From the NCBI GenBank assembly GCA_035772785.1, contig JAOCPU010000015.1, forward strand, positions 186,001-250,000: a stretch of DNA of 64,000 nt. The letters run 5' to 3'. The translations under genes were made by a program, and so were the position numbers. The notes beneath the pieces were generated by a model. The model was given only the letters and a program-made list of their open reading frames with translations, was not told the DNA's origin and did no database searches. The DNA comes from Phlebiopsis flavidoalba (lineage: Eukaryota > Basidiomycota > Agaricomycetes > Polyporales > Phanerochaetaceae). This document shows, one piece after another, positions 23,058 through 36,514 of the stretch (within the stretch, counting starts at the first letter, position 1; every line of letters starts with the position of its first letter).

Positions 23058-25700
23058 TTGACTGACTGTGAAGCAAGCCAGCTGACATTCACCCGCCGCA
23101 ATGGGGACAGCGTCGTACGAATAACTTCTCAGGTTTTTCTTGACGAGTACACCCAGTGCGCGCACCTCGATGATAACCGCCTTGGCCCAATCTTCAAGAG
23201 GCATTCTGAGGATATCAAAAAAGCTCAAGATGCGAGTGAGCGATGCGCGTCACTGGTGAGTCTCCGGTTTCCACGCGGCCCTGAAAGGTCGGCTGAGAAT
23301 TTTTTTCAGTGTATCGCGCTGAATGAAGCTCTGTCACCGAGCTCAAACTACTTTGTGAAAGAGACTGCTAAGGATTCAGATCCTGACGCTGAGTCTATGC
23401 CCAGTTTTGCCTTGTACGACAAGACGTTTGGTTCGTATTCGCAGCGTCCCTGGTCAGAATTATGCACTAATTCTGACTATTCTTCCAATTCAGCACCACC
23501 TTCCGAATATGCTGATTCCACTGGCCCAGAGGATTGCATCGAGACGCCAGAGGGAATTGCTTGGAGCATCTGCATAGCGTTGGTCAAAATCCGCACGAAG
23601 CACGATTTTTTCATCTCGGACGACCTGGCTCCTGAGTTGTGCGACCGATCGTGGCTGTTCCTGCATCAAACACCGCGAGTTTGCCTTCCTTTCCCATCTC
23701 TGGCCGCAAAGCTAGTCTCAGCTCGTTGGGACAACGCCGGTGTTGTCGCACGGCACGCGTTCTGATTAATGTGAGGGGACCCTACGCCGTTGCTCAGCTC
23801 GTTCAGTGGTGTCCAGGCTGGAGCGCGCGGAACAGGGCTTCGATACCAGTGTACGCCTTGCTGACGAGTCCCAGGTTGAAGATCTGGAAGAATATCGTCG
23901 CGACAAGACGAGGAACGTATATGAGCAGCAGTTTATTGATGAGATTTTGGACAATCGCGTTCTATATCCGATGTATCAGGTATGTCGTCCGGGCTCTGAC
24001 GCGACGTTACTGAGGACTCATCTTACATGTACCATTTAGATGGAGTGCAATGTGCTCCCCGACAGGGGCCACGGACAGCTGGTTTGCACAACGCCTCGAA
24101 GGCTCGGCACCTGCACCCTGGTCATAGGCAGCCCCGCGTGCCGGCCTGACTCCTTTCGGGCGCGCGACGAAGGGATACTTTGCATACGCAGTGGGACTCT
24201 GATCGTCTGCTGATTCCTGAAGGTACTTGGCTAGCCTTATTCAGCAAAGATTAGACCGCGACGGACTCGAGCGTTACCAGAGACCATCCACGCCAAAAGT
24301 GTCCCCATATTCCCATATCCTGGTCTGCGGGTAACGACAGTAAACACGACCCTAGTGCAATAGGTCGGGATACTATTTCTACTAGCGATTTCGTTACCCT
24401 GCTTCATGGACCCGCACTCACAAGAGGCTATCTTGATACCACCTTCGAAGCCTCATAAGCGAGTTCAAAGTCGACTAGTCTTCGCATTAACATCTCAGGC
24501 TTCCCTTTGCGCAAATATGCTCGTCGTCAAGTCTAATCAAGATAATGTGTCATGTCGCTGACGGGTAATGCAGTGTCAATGACTTGGTGACGTAAGAGTA
24601 TGCGATTAACATGTCTGGATATACCATCTGCTCACCAGCAGGCCATTGGAAACGATGCGCGCGTGGGGGGCATTCTTCATGGACAGTACATCAGTGTCGG
24701 CAACAATCGCTTGATCGATATTCATTCATCGAATATGACGGCTCCTCCAGCGGTATATTAAAACACGAATCGGGATCTAAGCAATGAAGAAAACTAGTGG
24801 CATGATGGCGCTGCGATCGGATGGGTAGCTGGAATATTCTACTCGTCTCTCACACGAGTGTGTGATGTTGAGCATACATACATCTTTCACATCATATAGG
24901 GAACTGGGCATTTTATTGTCTGGATCATCAAAGCCTCTCAATATCCAAAACAAAGTACTTCTGCCGAGGTTTGTGACGACTTGGAGGGGATTGGCACTGT
25001 CATGGACTACTGTCGCGCTTCAATTCTCGAACCCACCACGATTCACATGGATCGAGATACGTCCACACTTGACGGGGCCAACGAGCGACACTCGTCGCTT
25101 TAATTGTTTCGTATCTATCTTTGTCACGAAAGAGTAGTCAAGAGCGGAGACTACTGGTATGGTGGATGTACAAAGTTCGAAGTCTTACGGACGGACCCGG
25201 GATTCTCATCACCCGCTGGCGGCTGATGGAGGAGAGCATCTTTACTCGAGACTTATCGATGCAGCTCCACAACCTGTGCTACATTTCATTACAGAATCAC
25301 TTGACCGGGCTCGACAACTTAATGAAGTAAACTAAGAGGACATGAGTCACCACCAAAGATATCCCCCGGCAACAGAAGAACCTAAGAAGATGTCTGAACC
25401 AAAAGACTCTCAATTTCGAACTCCTTTGGATCTGGCGGTGTCGATGATCAGGAATCTGTGACAAGTCAGAGGAGGATCGCCTAACCGAGGCAGCACTGCC
25501 TGACCCCACAGTACCTCCCTCTCGCCCGGAGGACCCTTTGGAAACCCCATGACTATATTCTGGTTCGGCATTTTTCTAAACGCTATTTTGACCAGATCAG
25601 AGCAATGGTAGAAAAAAGGGCAACAGCCTCCAACAAAAAACGATAAAAAATCCCAGACCAGGTTCTACAACCTCCCCCGTGTTGTCCTTGTATACGACGA
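23058..25700 (+). CDS. Fungal-type protein kinase (FunK1), copy 3, frame-broken
   Basis: The first part is the longest clean frame of any gene here (23058-23765, 235 codons), including FALYDKTFGSY and ARWDNAGVV (about 23728-23754), which matches the RWDR.GAVV box. The frame then shifts to YVRGPYAVAQLVQW-like text and SRLERAEQGFDTSVRLADES (23812-23871) and YEQQFIDEILDNR (23920-23958). Further on come TPRRLGTCTLV (about 24089-24121) and the catalytic region AHQQAIGND..GGILHG...ISVGN (24631-24705), followed by DTNRDLSNEEN. The expected HRD/HGD loop reads HGQYIS, so the Asp is displaced by an indel or lost. The C-terminal part includes HDYILVRHFSKRYFDQIRAM (about 25549-25608). The start at 23058 is simply the first ATG of the clean frame. 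Copy 4 follows in the same direction. Confidence 0.68.
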
Positions 25701-26419
25701 AAAATCCTCGCGCAGCTTTAGGACTACTACGGCCGCACAAAAGGGGTTCGAAACGTAGCATGGCATAGTAGTACCGTTGCAGTAGTATTTAGGATCTCCC
25801 CAAACAAACGAGCGAGGAGTAGTAGCCTTTTTCCGTCTCAAATCACAAGCTCTAGCTTGCTAGGAAACAAGACAAATAGTTGTTCTGTTTCAAAATCTCT
25901 TTTACTTAACTCGGACGATTGCTCTCTCTGCAGACTTCTGACTGTCCCCATGAAGACGGCTGATATTTTCACCACCGATTTATGAGGGAATTTATTTAGA
26001 GTGCGCTCAATGTGTAATCAATATTATCAAGCCTCACAACTCTTCAAGCCCACACCATGTACTTCGTTCTATGCCGCTCCGCATTCGTTGGACCATATAC
26101 ACGAACTAGACGGTATGGCCCTTGGTGAACCGTGGCGAGAGTGAGCGATAGAAGCCTCGGCGAGCGCACCTTTCGACGACCCCCCCGAACGCCACGCTCC
26201 GCACCAAACCGTGTGAGCTTGCCGGCAGCCCTTTGCGCTCAAAAAAACCATCCAGCCACCGTTCCCGCATCTCCCATATCTTCTGTTGAGGTCGAAGGGT
26301 TGTTACCTGGTTGCCGCAGATATTAGCCAGCGCGCCTCCGTCGAAGAGGCGCCTCTTCGGGAGGATTCTTCTCCCGTTCTTGTGAAGGCTTCGACAGTTT
26401 GAATACGGCTACAAGGACG

Positions 26420-28985
26420 AAGGCTACACTGCCGTTGCCTTGAACGGAATGGACACTCATATCGTAGAAGTGCCTGTTACCACAGACTTCCTTGGGATTA
26501 CCTTCCAGGTCAGGACTAGTGTTACCTCTGCACACTGGGAACAGTCTGAGCTACAAGACATCTACGATAGACTCACGCAGGGGTGCCCTCCGCCGCAAAG
26601 AAGAAGGACGATCTTTACGAGCCTTTGGTGAGTCGTGTGCGTCCCTTTTTGGCTTCTGGCTCATTGGATCAAACCAAACATTGCAGTGTACTGCTTTCAA
26701 ACGACTTCCTGACGACGGAATCGGAATATGTAATGATAGAAACTGAGAATCGAAAAGAGGATGAATACGCCGACCACGAAAACCGGTCTCTCGATGTATC
26801 ACAGGATCCATGGGAGTAGAGCCTGGAACGTTGAACTATGCCTCACAGATCACAAGGGTCCGTCGCGGAGGGCACGGGTGGCCTTTGCCTGGACCATTTG
26901 CCACGTAGCGAGGTAAAACACCGGGAAGCGGCTGAGACGCCATTCGCGAATCGGAATACCAAGGAGAATGACCCGAGACGCGTTCAGGACACGTAACAAG
27001 ATTACCCAATATATCGTCGAGACGTTTGTACACCAGCATCGCGCGAGTTTGCATTTCTGGTCATTGTCTTCGGACGCAAGGCTCGTTTTACCCGCTGGGA
27101 TCACGCTGGGATCATTTCCAACCCATCCGTTTGACTACACGAAGGACCCCCGCTCCTACTGCTCAACTTTGTGTTTTATATCGTCTTTCCCAGGCCAGCC
27201 CCCGATGCACAAGGCTTTGACAACCCAGTGTACCCGTCCTGCTACAAAGCAAGCGACACAAATAGACGACCTGAAGAGCTATAGTAAATCGACGAGTAAC
27301 GAGCATGAGAAAAATTTGACATCCGCGAGATGCTGCGGAGAATGAGTGATCTTTAATCCAATACGCCAAGTGCCGCTCTCGATATACCTCCATTCCACAT
27401 TGGGCAAATACTGTTGTCACATTCTTTTGAATGTCCGTGGTAGGCACCTACACATAGTTTGGATTGCCATGTACTACCTGATCGGACACCAGACAACAGT
27501 TGGGCCAAGGATCTAGAAGGCCGAGTAAAAGTGACTCTTGTCATTGGTAAGCATCGGGTGCGGAGCGATTCAACCACTGGGCGAGCAACGACAAGGATAC
27601 TTTGGCCTACGCAGCAGGCTTACGCCGCTTGTCTGTTCTTGGAAGATATCTTGGCGACGTCTCGCTGAACCGTCGGAGATCGCAAAGGAGTCGAGCGGTA
27701 CAAGGACCTACATAGTGCTGGCGTTCCACACATTCCTATTCTGGTTGTCCGCCGGACAAGACGCCAAACACTCAGGCGTAGCGAGAAACAATGTTTTGAC
27801 CCTTACACACCCGTCACACTCAAGAGCTCCTTCGTGAACCCCGGGTATCACACAAACGGGCGTCCCAGACTCGACTGGTGTTTTGAGACGCTCGGCATCC
27901 CGCTGCAGCGAGTATTCTACATCGGCGAGCCTCATCAAGATTCTCCACCATGCAGTAAAAGGTGACTAGTGCACCCAGCGTTCGCCAACATATATTTAAC
28001 AATATTCTTGCTTTTGTGACTATCAGCCCATGCACGTGCCTGGAAAGACGCGGGAATTCTTCATGGCGATATCAGCATTCCCATGGCAACATCCTGATTG
28101 ACGTTCACTCCTCCGGATATGCAATCCCTAGTAACGGCCTGTTGAGTGACTGGGACCTGAGCAAAAAACGGGGACCGGACGACATTAAGTGTCGGGCCGA
28201 GTGGCACGCGATCGGTGCGTTAGTGTATTTTTAGTACAGCGGGCGGGAAGGTCATCATCATCGTTTATAACAGGGAACTCCCAACCCATAAAACGTGGGC
28301 GTTCATGTCGTGCGTCCATCTCTGAACTACCCACTAAAGCCAGCCGAAGTCAGCGACGACTTAGAAAGCATCGTACACGTCGCTGACTTCTGTGCACTTC
28401 GCTTCACCGCACTACTCTCACGGACGAATCAAAGTGGAACCCGGGACCCGGCTCGTCAAAATAAGAACGAGCAGCTCGCTGATTTCATCGGAAGCTTCTT
28501 CTTCCACAAAGTCGAACAGGAGGGTATTCTTACGGAGGAAAACACAAGTTTCATGTGTACGCAGGGCGCAGATTCGAGTGGAAGATGATGAAAGAGGAGC
28601 TTTTTCTCAAATTTCGTCGACCGGCTCCATCAATTGTGTGCCGAGCACTACGATTCGCTAGACGAGAGGCTGTTAAGCCAATACAGACCCAAAGTGAACG
28701 ACCAAAAAAACTGCAACTTTTGGACTCTGACAACTCTGAGTCACAGACATGGCGTCCGCTTTTCCACCGTTGACTGGGGGTCCGACGACTCGGACATCGA
28801 AGCTTTCGACGAACTCGGATCTCACAATGGCTTATCTGACAAAGGGCAGACACCTGTGGGTCCACCACCGAGAGGATCCCTTCAAAGACCATGCTCAAAT
28901 TCTCAGGTCTTCAGAGCAGCCAAGCACGAGATAGAGACTACCTGGCCAAGAAAGTCGAGGGATGATTGTAGAGGATAACAAACAC
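26420..28985 (+). CDS. Fungal-type protein kinase (FunK1), copy 4, frame-broken
   Basis: The gene begins near the MDTHIVEVPVT segment (about 26449). Conserved pieces in order: LYEPLV (26614-26631); KITQYIVETFVHQHRASLHF (26998-27057), the 'RGQI..YA....QHR' block; THPFDYTKDPRS (27121-27156); GRATKGYFGL-like text (about 27580-27605); RYKDL..AGVPHIP (27698-27735); AHARAWKDAGILHGDIS (28028-28078), the catalytic loop with Asp present; ILIDVHSSGYAIP; LLSDWDLSKKRGPDDIK (28141-28191); PLKPAEVSDDLES (28332-28370); then ALRF. The C-terminal REDPFKDHAQILRSS (28869-28915) is the counterpart of REDPFKDH-like text in copy 2. Introns are likely near 27960-28025 and 28210-28275. The kinase core is complete once the frames are joined, so this is the best candidate for an active FunK1 in the window. 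Confidence 0.78.
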
Positions 28986-28989
28986 CTGA

Positions 28990-31900
28990 TCAGTTCATCC
29001 ATCTACCCGCCCTTGTCCTGGGCGCACGACAAAAGTCCTTCGCACAGTACCAGGGAATGACAACTCAGAGCGGTCTAGATCAACCTATGACTCTGGTTCT
29101 CAAGTTTCTCAAGACCTCCAATGAACGGGTCAAAAGTAGTAGTGGTACGTCAGCAGATCCTGTGCAAGACAGTAGACAGGCAGAGAAACCTCGTTATTAG
29201 TCCGATTTCATGTCCTTGTTTAATCATGTACCTCAACGACATAATTTACTGCGCGCTCAAGCCGCTTGGCCTCCATCGTCTCCCGCTGGGTAGAGAGACT
29301 GATCGAGGGCCGTGGTTGAGCAATGAGGCGAGTCGGATAGGAGTGGGCCCCCCGCACCCAATTGTGCCCGAAGATAAGGGGTGCTGAGAAGCGGAGTGCG
29401 GCAACGAGCCACAGTTTTACCGCATCGTCAGGAATCTCGTGATGCAACGAGATATGCGCAAGGGGATGGAGTGGTCAAGAGGTCACTGGCGATGGACTGC
29501 GAATGCTTTGGAGGGGCTTTATGCGTTTAGGGGGGGTGTAGTGCGGTACGTCTGGCGGGGAGTGTGTTGACATGTTCATTTGACGTGGCGCTGGAACATG
29601 GTTCAACGCGAATCGCCGGCAGGCACAGGGCTCAATGAGCTCCTTGAGCTCACTCCTGGGAGCGTGTTCCAGTGTGATAAGGGCCAGCGCGTTATGCTCC
29701 TCCTCCAATGCGCGGAGGAGGGAGAGTGGGATGTAAGTGTATAGTCCGGAGTTTGACTATGGCACGGCGCGCGATTACACGTGTAGATCCACGGGAGAGG
29801 GGCGTCCGTAGTAGCCACAATCAGGAACACGAAGACGATAAGAGAGATAACATGCTCGCCTTTTCAATGCAATCCCCATAAGGCGGCGCCAGATCTTCTT
29901 GGTTGTACAACGAAGCAAACCAGCTGGGTCGCATTGACTAATGGCAATGTTACTGAGCGTGACCGAAGAGATCGGTGGCGGCCCTCGGCGTTTGCGTACA
30001 TCAAAGTTCTGTGGTCGAAAACATGGAATGGCCAGTCGTGCATATTCTCGGAACGCCATATGCCGTGTCGTTCCATTGTCCACTGATCATGGTTAAGCAC
30101 AGATTAGCGAACAGACTGCAAAAGGAAAGACGCATACCGACTTTGAACGATGAGGAACCCACTCGGTTAAGACCGATACCGACCCCAAAACTTGCGCAAT
30201 ATCTGGATAATGATGCGTAGCTGAATATGCTGCACCACGCTCCTAGGGGGCTTCGTTACCATCACTTCTGAAGCTTGTACGCTCGTAGAAGTCAACAAGC
30301 GAAACTTCGCGTACGCAGATCTTCACCTTGGAGAAAGGTGCGATGTTCCTTTTATTGCAAGGTGGCTGAAGAAGAATTAGAGTCATCAGACTAACAGGGC
30401 CAACTGTATGAAGGCCAAGGCGTGGTGATTCCGAGTCCGGACTGTTCCCCCCCCCCGTCAACATGCAAGGGCGAGAAGCTCTTGTTACATCATATCAGGA
30501 GTACAAGGGCAATGATCTCTCGACAAAAACGATGCCTTGTGGAATGCTTCGAGGGATCTACTGAACGTCAAGTCGCTGTGGCGTAGCCTGCCAGACAGCA
30601 ACATAGGCCGAAGCAGTGTGCTTGCGTCCGAGGGCTATACTGTGAGTGGTATGTACTCCAATGGAAATCCTTGTCACGACACGCACACACGCAGAATCCT
30701 GGCAAACAGCGTGGAGAGGATACTGAAGACGTGTGCGGGCCATCTATGTCATCGTCGTGGGGAGGTGAAAGTCTTCGAGGATGCGCATTGTTGGGACCTC
30801 TCGTTAAGTCCAGACTATAGCATTTTTTTTAATGACGAAATGTACAAGCTTAGATGTTAGCCTATCTTCGTAGCACACGGCACCTGGTGGGGAGGCCAGC
30901 CATCAGCCACACACCCCGTATGTCTCCCAGATGGGGGGAAACAGTGTCCTCCGTTTCTTCACAATCTTCAGAGGCTGGTGGGTCCCTCGTTGCGTCTGTC
31001 GCGTTAGCGACTGGTCGAGAGCCCCATTGCCTCGCGCAGCCACATGATCGGAATGGACTGAGTAAGGTCGGATGAGAGCACCCGGTCCCAAAGGGTGAAC
31101 GAATACCGACCGCAGGCCCAGGGTGAGTATCTGTTTGGGGACAAATGATGGAAGAATAGCGCCGGTAGCAGAGGAACCACTGCGAATTGCGATAATAGGC
31201 GAAGAATGGAGGGAACAGTGCGGATACGATGGAGAGGATGCTAGCAACCAACGGAGCTTCAACGTCCAGAGCAAATCGCGACAAATTCCTGGCCCATGGA
31301 ATAGCAACAAGGTGCAATCTCGAGCAGTGCCTGGTAGAGAGCGCTCGACAATGATGCGTGGTAACATTCCCAGCGTTATGACAACGCCCACCGGGGTATA
31401 GGGCGGATATGTGTGGTGCCGGAGCCATATTGTGAGTCCTGCCTAACGCTCACAGGTCTCCGCACACTCGAGTACTCGCGCAGCCACTGTTTGACAATTC
31501 ATGCCAAAAAAAATAAGAGCGATGCCGACTAGACAGAGCACTAGGCTGAGGAAACCAGAGTACGTTGATCGTTGACGTAACGGAGGTCACCTCGTATATA
31601 GGTGAATGGTGCTCAGGCCACTAACGGGAACCGAGAAGTAAGTCTTTGTCCGCAAGTTTAGCCTTAAGGATCTTTTGCTGAAGGCGTTGTGCCAGTGGTC
31701 TGCGTAAAGTCTTTCATTGAGCCAGCCAGGGATACCGAGATGAATGCGTGAGAATAGTAGAAAAAAGCCCCGCCCTGATCGGAGAAGACAGCATGAGCGA
31801 GCGGGCTCTTAACAGGCGACTGTTAGTACGCTACAAGAGATCATAAGCAGCGCTATTGTATGTCCTTTCGTCGCTAGTCGTTTCTAAATCATCTGCACCA

Positions 31901-33330
31901 TCCATGGCCGTCCCGATACGCTATTCCTCCACCGATTGCAAGGCCATGGGAAGATCTAGATATGTGCCACAAAGGCTGAAGTTCTACGAAGAGTAGGCCA
32001 GTCAGTGAAAAGAAGAGCAACCCAAAGCACGAGCTACATCAGAGTTCCAAACTTTGTCACCCTCCTACGCGGCTTGTGATCTCTGCGAGAATCTCTTCAT
32101 ATGAATACGAGGGTAGCCCGCCAGGTTAGGCTGAAAGGTTAGAGGTATGGACAGGGTGAAATCCGTCGGGTGGTGGGGTGGTAACGGCACGTACGCGTTC
32201 TTCCAGGACACGGGGTCTCGATTATTTATCTTGCCTTTGACAAGTGGTAGTTCTTATATGCCATAGCACCCCTATGCGCAGGCCCGTTGATGAATACGGC
32301 ATACTATCTATAATCACACACACACGCCGTTGTACCAGCGCCTTCACATTGCCTATACTTGACGTCGGGATTTGGGATATGTGCATCTTCGCATCCCACG
32401 TTCAACACAAAGTCGATCACAGCGGGAATTGTCATTGTATTTCGGACGCGCGATTTACTAAATGCAAACTCGATGGCGCCTACCAGTATGAGAGCTAGTT
32501 ACGACCTTGCTGTTAAAATGTCAAAATTGTCATGACATATAGCTGTGTCCATAACACTGGGAGTCACGTACAACATGAAATTCCTGGGCTTGAACGTTGA
32601 ATGCCGAGAGCGTTTGCGCGTGAGGATCGAACGCAAGTTGTATCCAGCACCACCGCAGAGCGCCTGCAGTTGCGCGTCGCTTCGGCATTCCCCGGTTAGA
32701 GATTCATCTCAGCACAAACAAGTGCGGCTTCTTTGTTTCGCTCGATTCATCTTCTGGTCGATGCATCAAGTCGCTTTCACGCCTCCTGACCACATTTCAT
32801 TTTAAGCGAAATTAGAGTGAGCTGCTATGTGTACAAGCGCCCCACCCCAACCCTGCCCTTGCCCTGCCCAGACCCTTTCCTCCGTAGTGCGAACCGTGTT
32901 GTCGAGCAATCGCGACGTCGGAGGTCTTCGCCCGCCGGGGTTGAAGGAAGCCAGCCTGTAGTTGGGATATCCATATATCTGCGATGGAGGTCATGAACCA
33001 ATCCGGCTCGACTCTGGCCTAATAGATCGATTCCAACTCCAGTGTCTCCGGCGCGCCTGAATCAGCGTTAGAGGGATGCGGCCTATGGTCGGTAGCCCTG
33101 ATTCATCAGCGCACACACAGATCTCTCACACGAATTCTTCTTCTACCTAGCTCTACGAGATGCAGAAAGAATTCTTTGAGGGGACACGCGCCTGATTTTG
33201 CGTATCTTGCTTCTTTTGCTGTGGAATCTGAAACCCGTGAGAGCCCGCACCAAACTGTGTCTCGCCTATAAAAATCTACGAGCGATCCTTCCTTAACCAT
33301 GAACTTTGCGACCTAGCCCACCCCCGTCAT
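28990..33330. other. Long stretch with no recognised gene
   Basis: Open frames up to 188 codons exist (minus strand 30862-31428 overlapping 30903-31391; plus strand 30537-30860), without any motif I can name. The paired minus-strand frames overlap out of phase, so at most one is coding. I see no repeats of note. Confidence 0.4.
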
Positions 33331-33364
33331 CCTTGATTCTGCTGAAGTCGTTGACTACACAGAC

Positions 33365-35562
33365 ATGGCCACTCCTGCCAACTATCTGAAAGCTATCGAA
33401 GCCATTCAAAGCGGGTCGTTCCTCCTGAAAGCGTTACAGTCGACACTGAATGCCTCAGAAAGCACAGCTCGTCGTTTGGGCATAGTAAAGGTGTGTGTCT
33501 CTTCCCCTTCTCAACACGCTTCGCTGACTTTATGTTTGGGTTCACAAGGGGCAGCCACACTGTCGTCGTCTTCCCCAAGGTCTACGGAAGATGTGGTGAA
33601 TATTGTGAACCATTCTCTCTGCGAGCATCGTATGCCCATCACCGCCTATGGCGGCGCAACAAGCTTGGAGGGACACGCCACCTTCGTAAGTGAAGCTATT
33701 TGTGCCAATTTTACCCATGTTGGGCTTACGCCACATCCGCCACGTGAGTCTGAGTCTGGCGGTATATGCCTATATAATGTCAAAGATGAATAGGATACTT
33801 GAGATCCACGGTACTTCTGTGATTTGTGTTTCGCCCTCTGCATATTTTTTACGTTTCAAACAACAGCCGAAGACGGGGATCTGGTCTGCCAGCCGGTTGT
33901 GTTCATGGGTGACAATCAATGAGACACTCAAGGAGAAAGGTATTTTCATTCTATTATTGTGGCGTTTAATTCCACTAATCAGTTTCTCACCAAGGTATCC
34001 CCACAGTTTTTCCCCGGTATGCCGAAATCCTCATCATCTGGTGACCGAAAATCGATTCGAGGGCCATAGCTTGATCCAGGCATCGGCGCTACCATTGGCG
34101 GCATGATCGCCACGGGCTGCTCTGGCAGTAGGTGATAGTTGTAGCCAGCTTTTACGACTGCTGACGTGTTACCAAAGCTAATGCAGTCAAATATGGTACA
34201 GGCCCGTGGAGAATGGTTCATCAACGCTGTGAGGTTATCCCGTCGAACATGTAACTGTTTCACTTATCGTTTCCATAGACGATTGTTTTTACCATCGGGT
34301 GAAGTGATAAAGACCAGGAATCGTTCTCGCAAATGTTCTGCTGGCTTCGACACGCTGTCACTCTTCATAGGCGCTGAGGGGACATTGGGAATCGTCACAG
34401 AACAAGGTTTTGAAAATACATCTTATTGTCCTGCAGTCTTGCTTGTCAACTTGATTGATTTACAGCAACAATCCGGCTTACCCCTCTGCTACCCACCCGC
34501 GTTGCAGTTGTGGCTTTCCCAGACGTCGGACACGCATCCAGAGCGTCGATTGAAGCATTGAACTCCGGTGTACTTGTCACCCTTCGTATTCGTATCTCCC
34601 CTTCGAGATGAGAAAACGCTCTCGTTGACTTATCGCCCACAGAATGCATTGAGCTCCTTGACAAACGGTCTATGGCGGGACTCAACAAATTCAACAAGAA
34701 CATGCGCCAATGGCCGGAGAAAGCCAGCATCTTCTTCAAGATCCAAGGCGCAACACAGGTCTTTATCGAAAGAAAGCGCCAGAATTCTCAAGGGCGTCGT
34801 TGAGGCGGAACGGTGGCACCGACTTCGAATTTGCCGCGATCGAGAAGGAGGCGGACGATCGCTGTGGCTGGCGCGCAAGAACGCAGCGATTGCCGGGTTT
34901 GCGTTGGCACCTGGGAGCAAGGCGATTATAACTGACGTTTTGGTGGGTTTGTAATACGCTTTGATACGCTTTTCCCCTGCAGTATTATGCTTATTTGTTT
35001 CAATTAGCGTGCCGTTGTCGGCCTTACCGACGTTTGATGACCAACATAGACAAAGATATTGACGATTCACGGGCTGGTAGGCGGTTACAACTGGCGCACG
35101 CAGGAGATGGTGAGGGGTTTGTTCTTCCAGTATGCCAAAACATATTCTCTGACCATGAACTTTCTAGGGAATGTGCATTCGATGGTCTTGTATCGCACTG
35201 AGAGCGAAGAGAAAATCGCACAAGGCATAGCGGACAAGTTAGCACGATACGCTTTAGAACTTGATGGGACTTGTACGTCCACTCCTAGCTTCAGGCACCA
35301 CGCGATCGCTGACATGGCGACACTCTGTGAAGGTACCGGAGAGCATGGAATTGGTATCGGGAAGAAGAAATACCTTGTTGATGAGCTGGGTGTTGGCACA
35401 GTTCAATTGATGAAACAAATCAAGCAGACCCTCGATCCGCACAACCTCTTCAATCCTGGAAAGGTGTGTAGCTTCTTGTGTTCTTTAGAGCCATCTTCTC
35501 ATGCACGAGAGGCAGCTCTATCCCGAGTAAACATTGTGGGGTCATATGGGATGAAAACGTGA
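33365..35562 (+). CDS. DLD1: D-lactate dehydrogenase (cytochrome), FAD-linked
   Basis: Mitochondrial flavoenzyme that oxidises D-lactate to pyruvate and passes electrons to cytochrome c. The start is placed at the ATG at 33365 ([14 protein letters not shown]). Conserved pieces: an intron at about 33491-33549; [10 protein letters not shown] (33571-33600); [15 protein letters not shown] (33631-33675), the FAD-binding loop; [12 protein letters not shown] (33910-33945); [14 protein letters not shown] (34089-34130); RGEWFINA (34203-34226); [20 protein letters not shown] (about 34291-34350); [14 protein letters not shown] (34363-34404); [14 protein letters not shown] (34900-34942); [13 protein letters not shown] (about 35097-35135); then [20 protein letters not shown] and [11 protein letters not shown] near the C-terminus (35323-35462), which bind substrate and flavin. 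No mitochondrial targeting leader is visible, so the first exon may be missing or upstream. Several frame slips occur in the middle. Confidence 0.9.
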
Positions 35563-35923
35563 CATCTCAACTTGATCTCGACCTGGCCACCATTCTCGTA
35601 TCGGGCTGGTATGGGGACAGAGAACGGGTATTATAATGTACAAAGAACAAGATGTTCAGGCCTTTGGGTAGCTTTAGGGACTGAGGGATTTTGAGGAATA
35701 AAATAGCCAACATTTCGTTGCTCACTTTCTGCCTCGGATGCGGTGCCAAACATCTGCGTCACCGACGAGCGGAAGGATCGATTGAAGCGCCCGACATGAC
35801 CGCAGGCGTCTAGCCGCACGAGACTGCTCGCACAATCCGAATTTCAAGGTCGCCCGTCAGCAGTCAGCACGGTCTGCTCCTCTCACCACCCTCATACACT
35901 CGTAACATCACCAGAAAGACACC

Positions 35924-36506
35924 ATGAGCGTTGTATTTGTCGAACCAGAGACCGCAGACGAGAACTGGAAGGCAAAGATCATCCGCAAGTCGAGAGGAGA
36001 ACCCCTTTGTCCCGCTCTGCAAGTCACGCCTCGCTGCAGCCGTGTATATGCTAACCAATAGCCCGAAATGCAGTCACCGTGTCTAACATGCTTTGCACTG
36101 GTCATGGCGACGCGCAACACGGGCCCCAAGGGCAACTCCAGGAACCTGAACCGGTGGTTCCGCCTGCGCATCGCGTTCCAAGCGCAACGATCGCCGCCGT
36201 CGTCGCGGGCACGTACATGATGCAGCAGAAGCAGGAGCAGGGCGGCGGGCGCGGGCGAGTCGGACGATGAGAAGCAGGGTGCGCGACGCGGCTGCGTTCG
36301 AGGCTGCGCCTTCGTGAGGCCGAGGCGACGCATGCGGTTGAGCAGGCGGTTGGCGAGGCGAAGAACGAGGAACAAGCGGGGTGTGTTTGAGAAGTGGGGT
36401 CTTGGTCGGGGGTCGTTTCAAGAATCGCGAGGCGGCAGCGCAGGAGCAGACACCCCGCAGGCGTGGTGCGGCTGCGCGACCCCCCGCAGTCAGAACCTGC
36501 GCCTAA
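35924..36506 (+). CDS. RCF1: Respiratory supercomplex factor 1 (HIG1-domain protein)
   Basis: Small inner-mitochondrial-membrane protein that helps assemble and stabilise complex III-IV supercomplexes. The start at 35924 gives MSVVFVEPETADENWKAKII, then RKSRGEPLCP, matching the 'W..K..RK..EEPL.P.G' opening of the HIG1 domain. An intron of about 60 bases follows (ending tgcag near 36074). The next exon, in joined frames, reads ALVMATRNTGPKGNSRNLNR (about 36098-36157), WFRLRIAFQA, then IAAVVAGTYMMQQKQEQ (36191-36240), the second membrane segment. The tail is the usual charged coiled coil: FEARLREAEATHAVEQAVGE (about 36299-36358), then EKWGLGRG. Stop TAA at 36504-36506. At least three frame slips break the product. 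Confidence 0.82.
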
Positions 36507-36514
36507 GCGCCGTC

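Noticed and set aside
33106..33300. Shared SLVDFY text in minus-strand frames at 33106-33300 and 30243-30464, taken as a repeat family
   Set aside because: The DNA around the two is not similar beyond those few codons, so it is likely chance.
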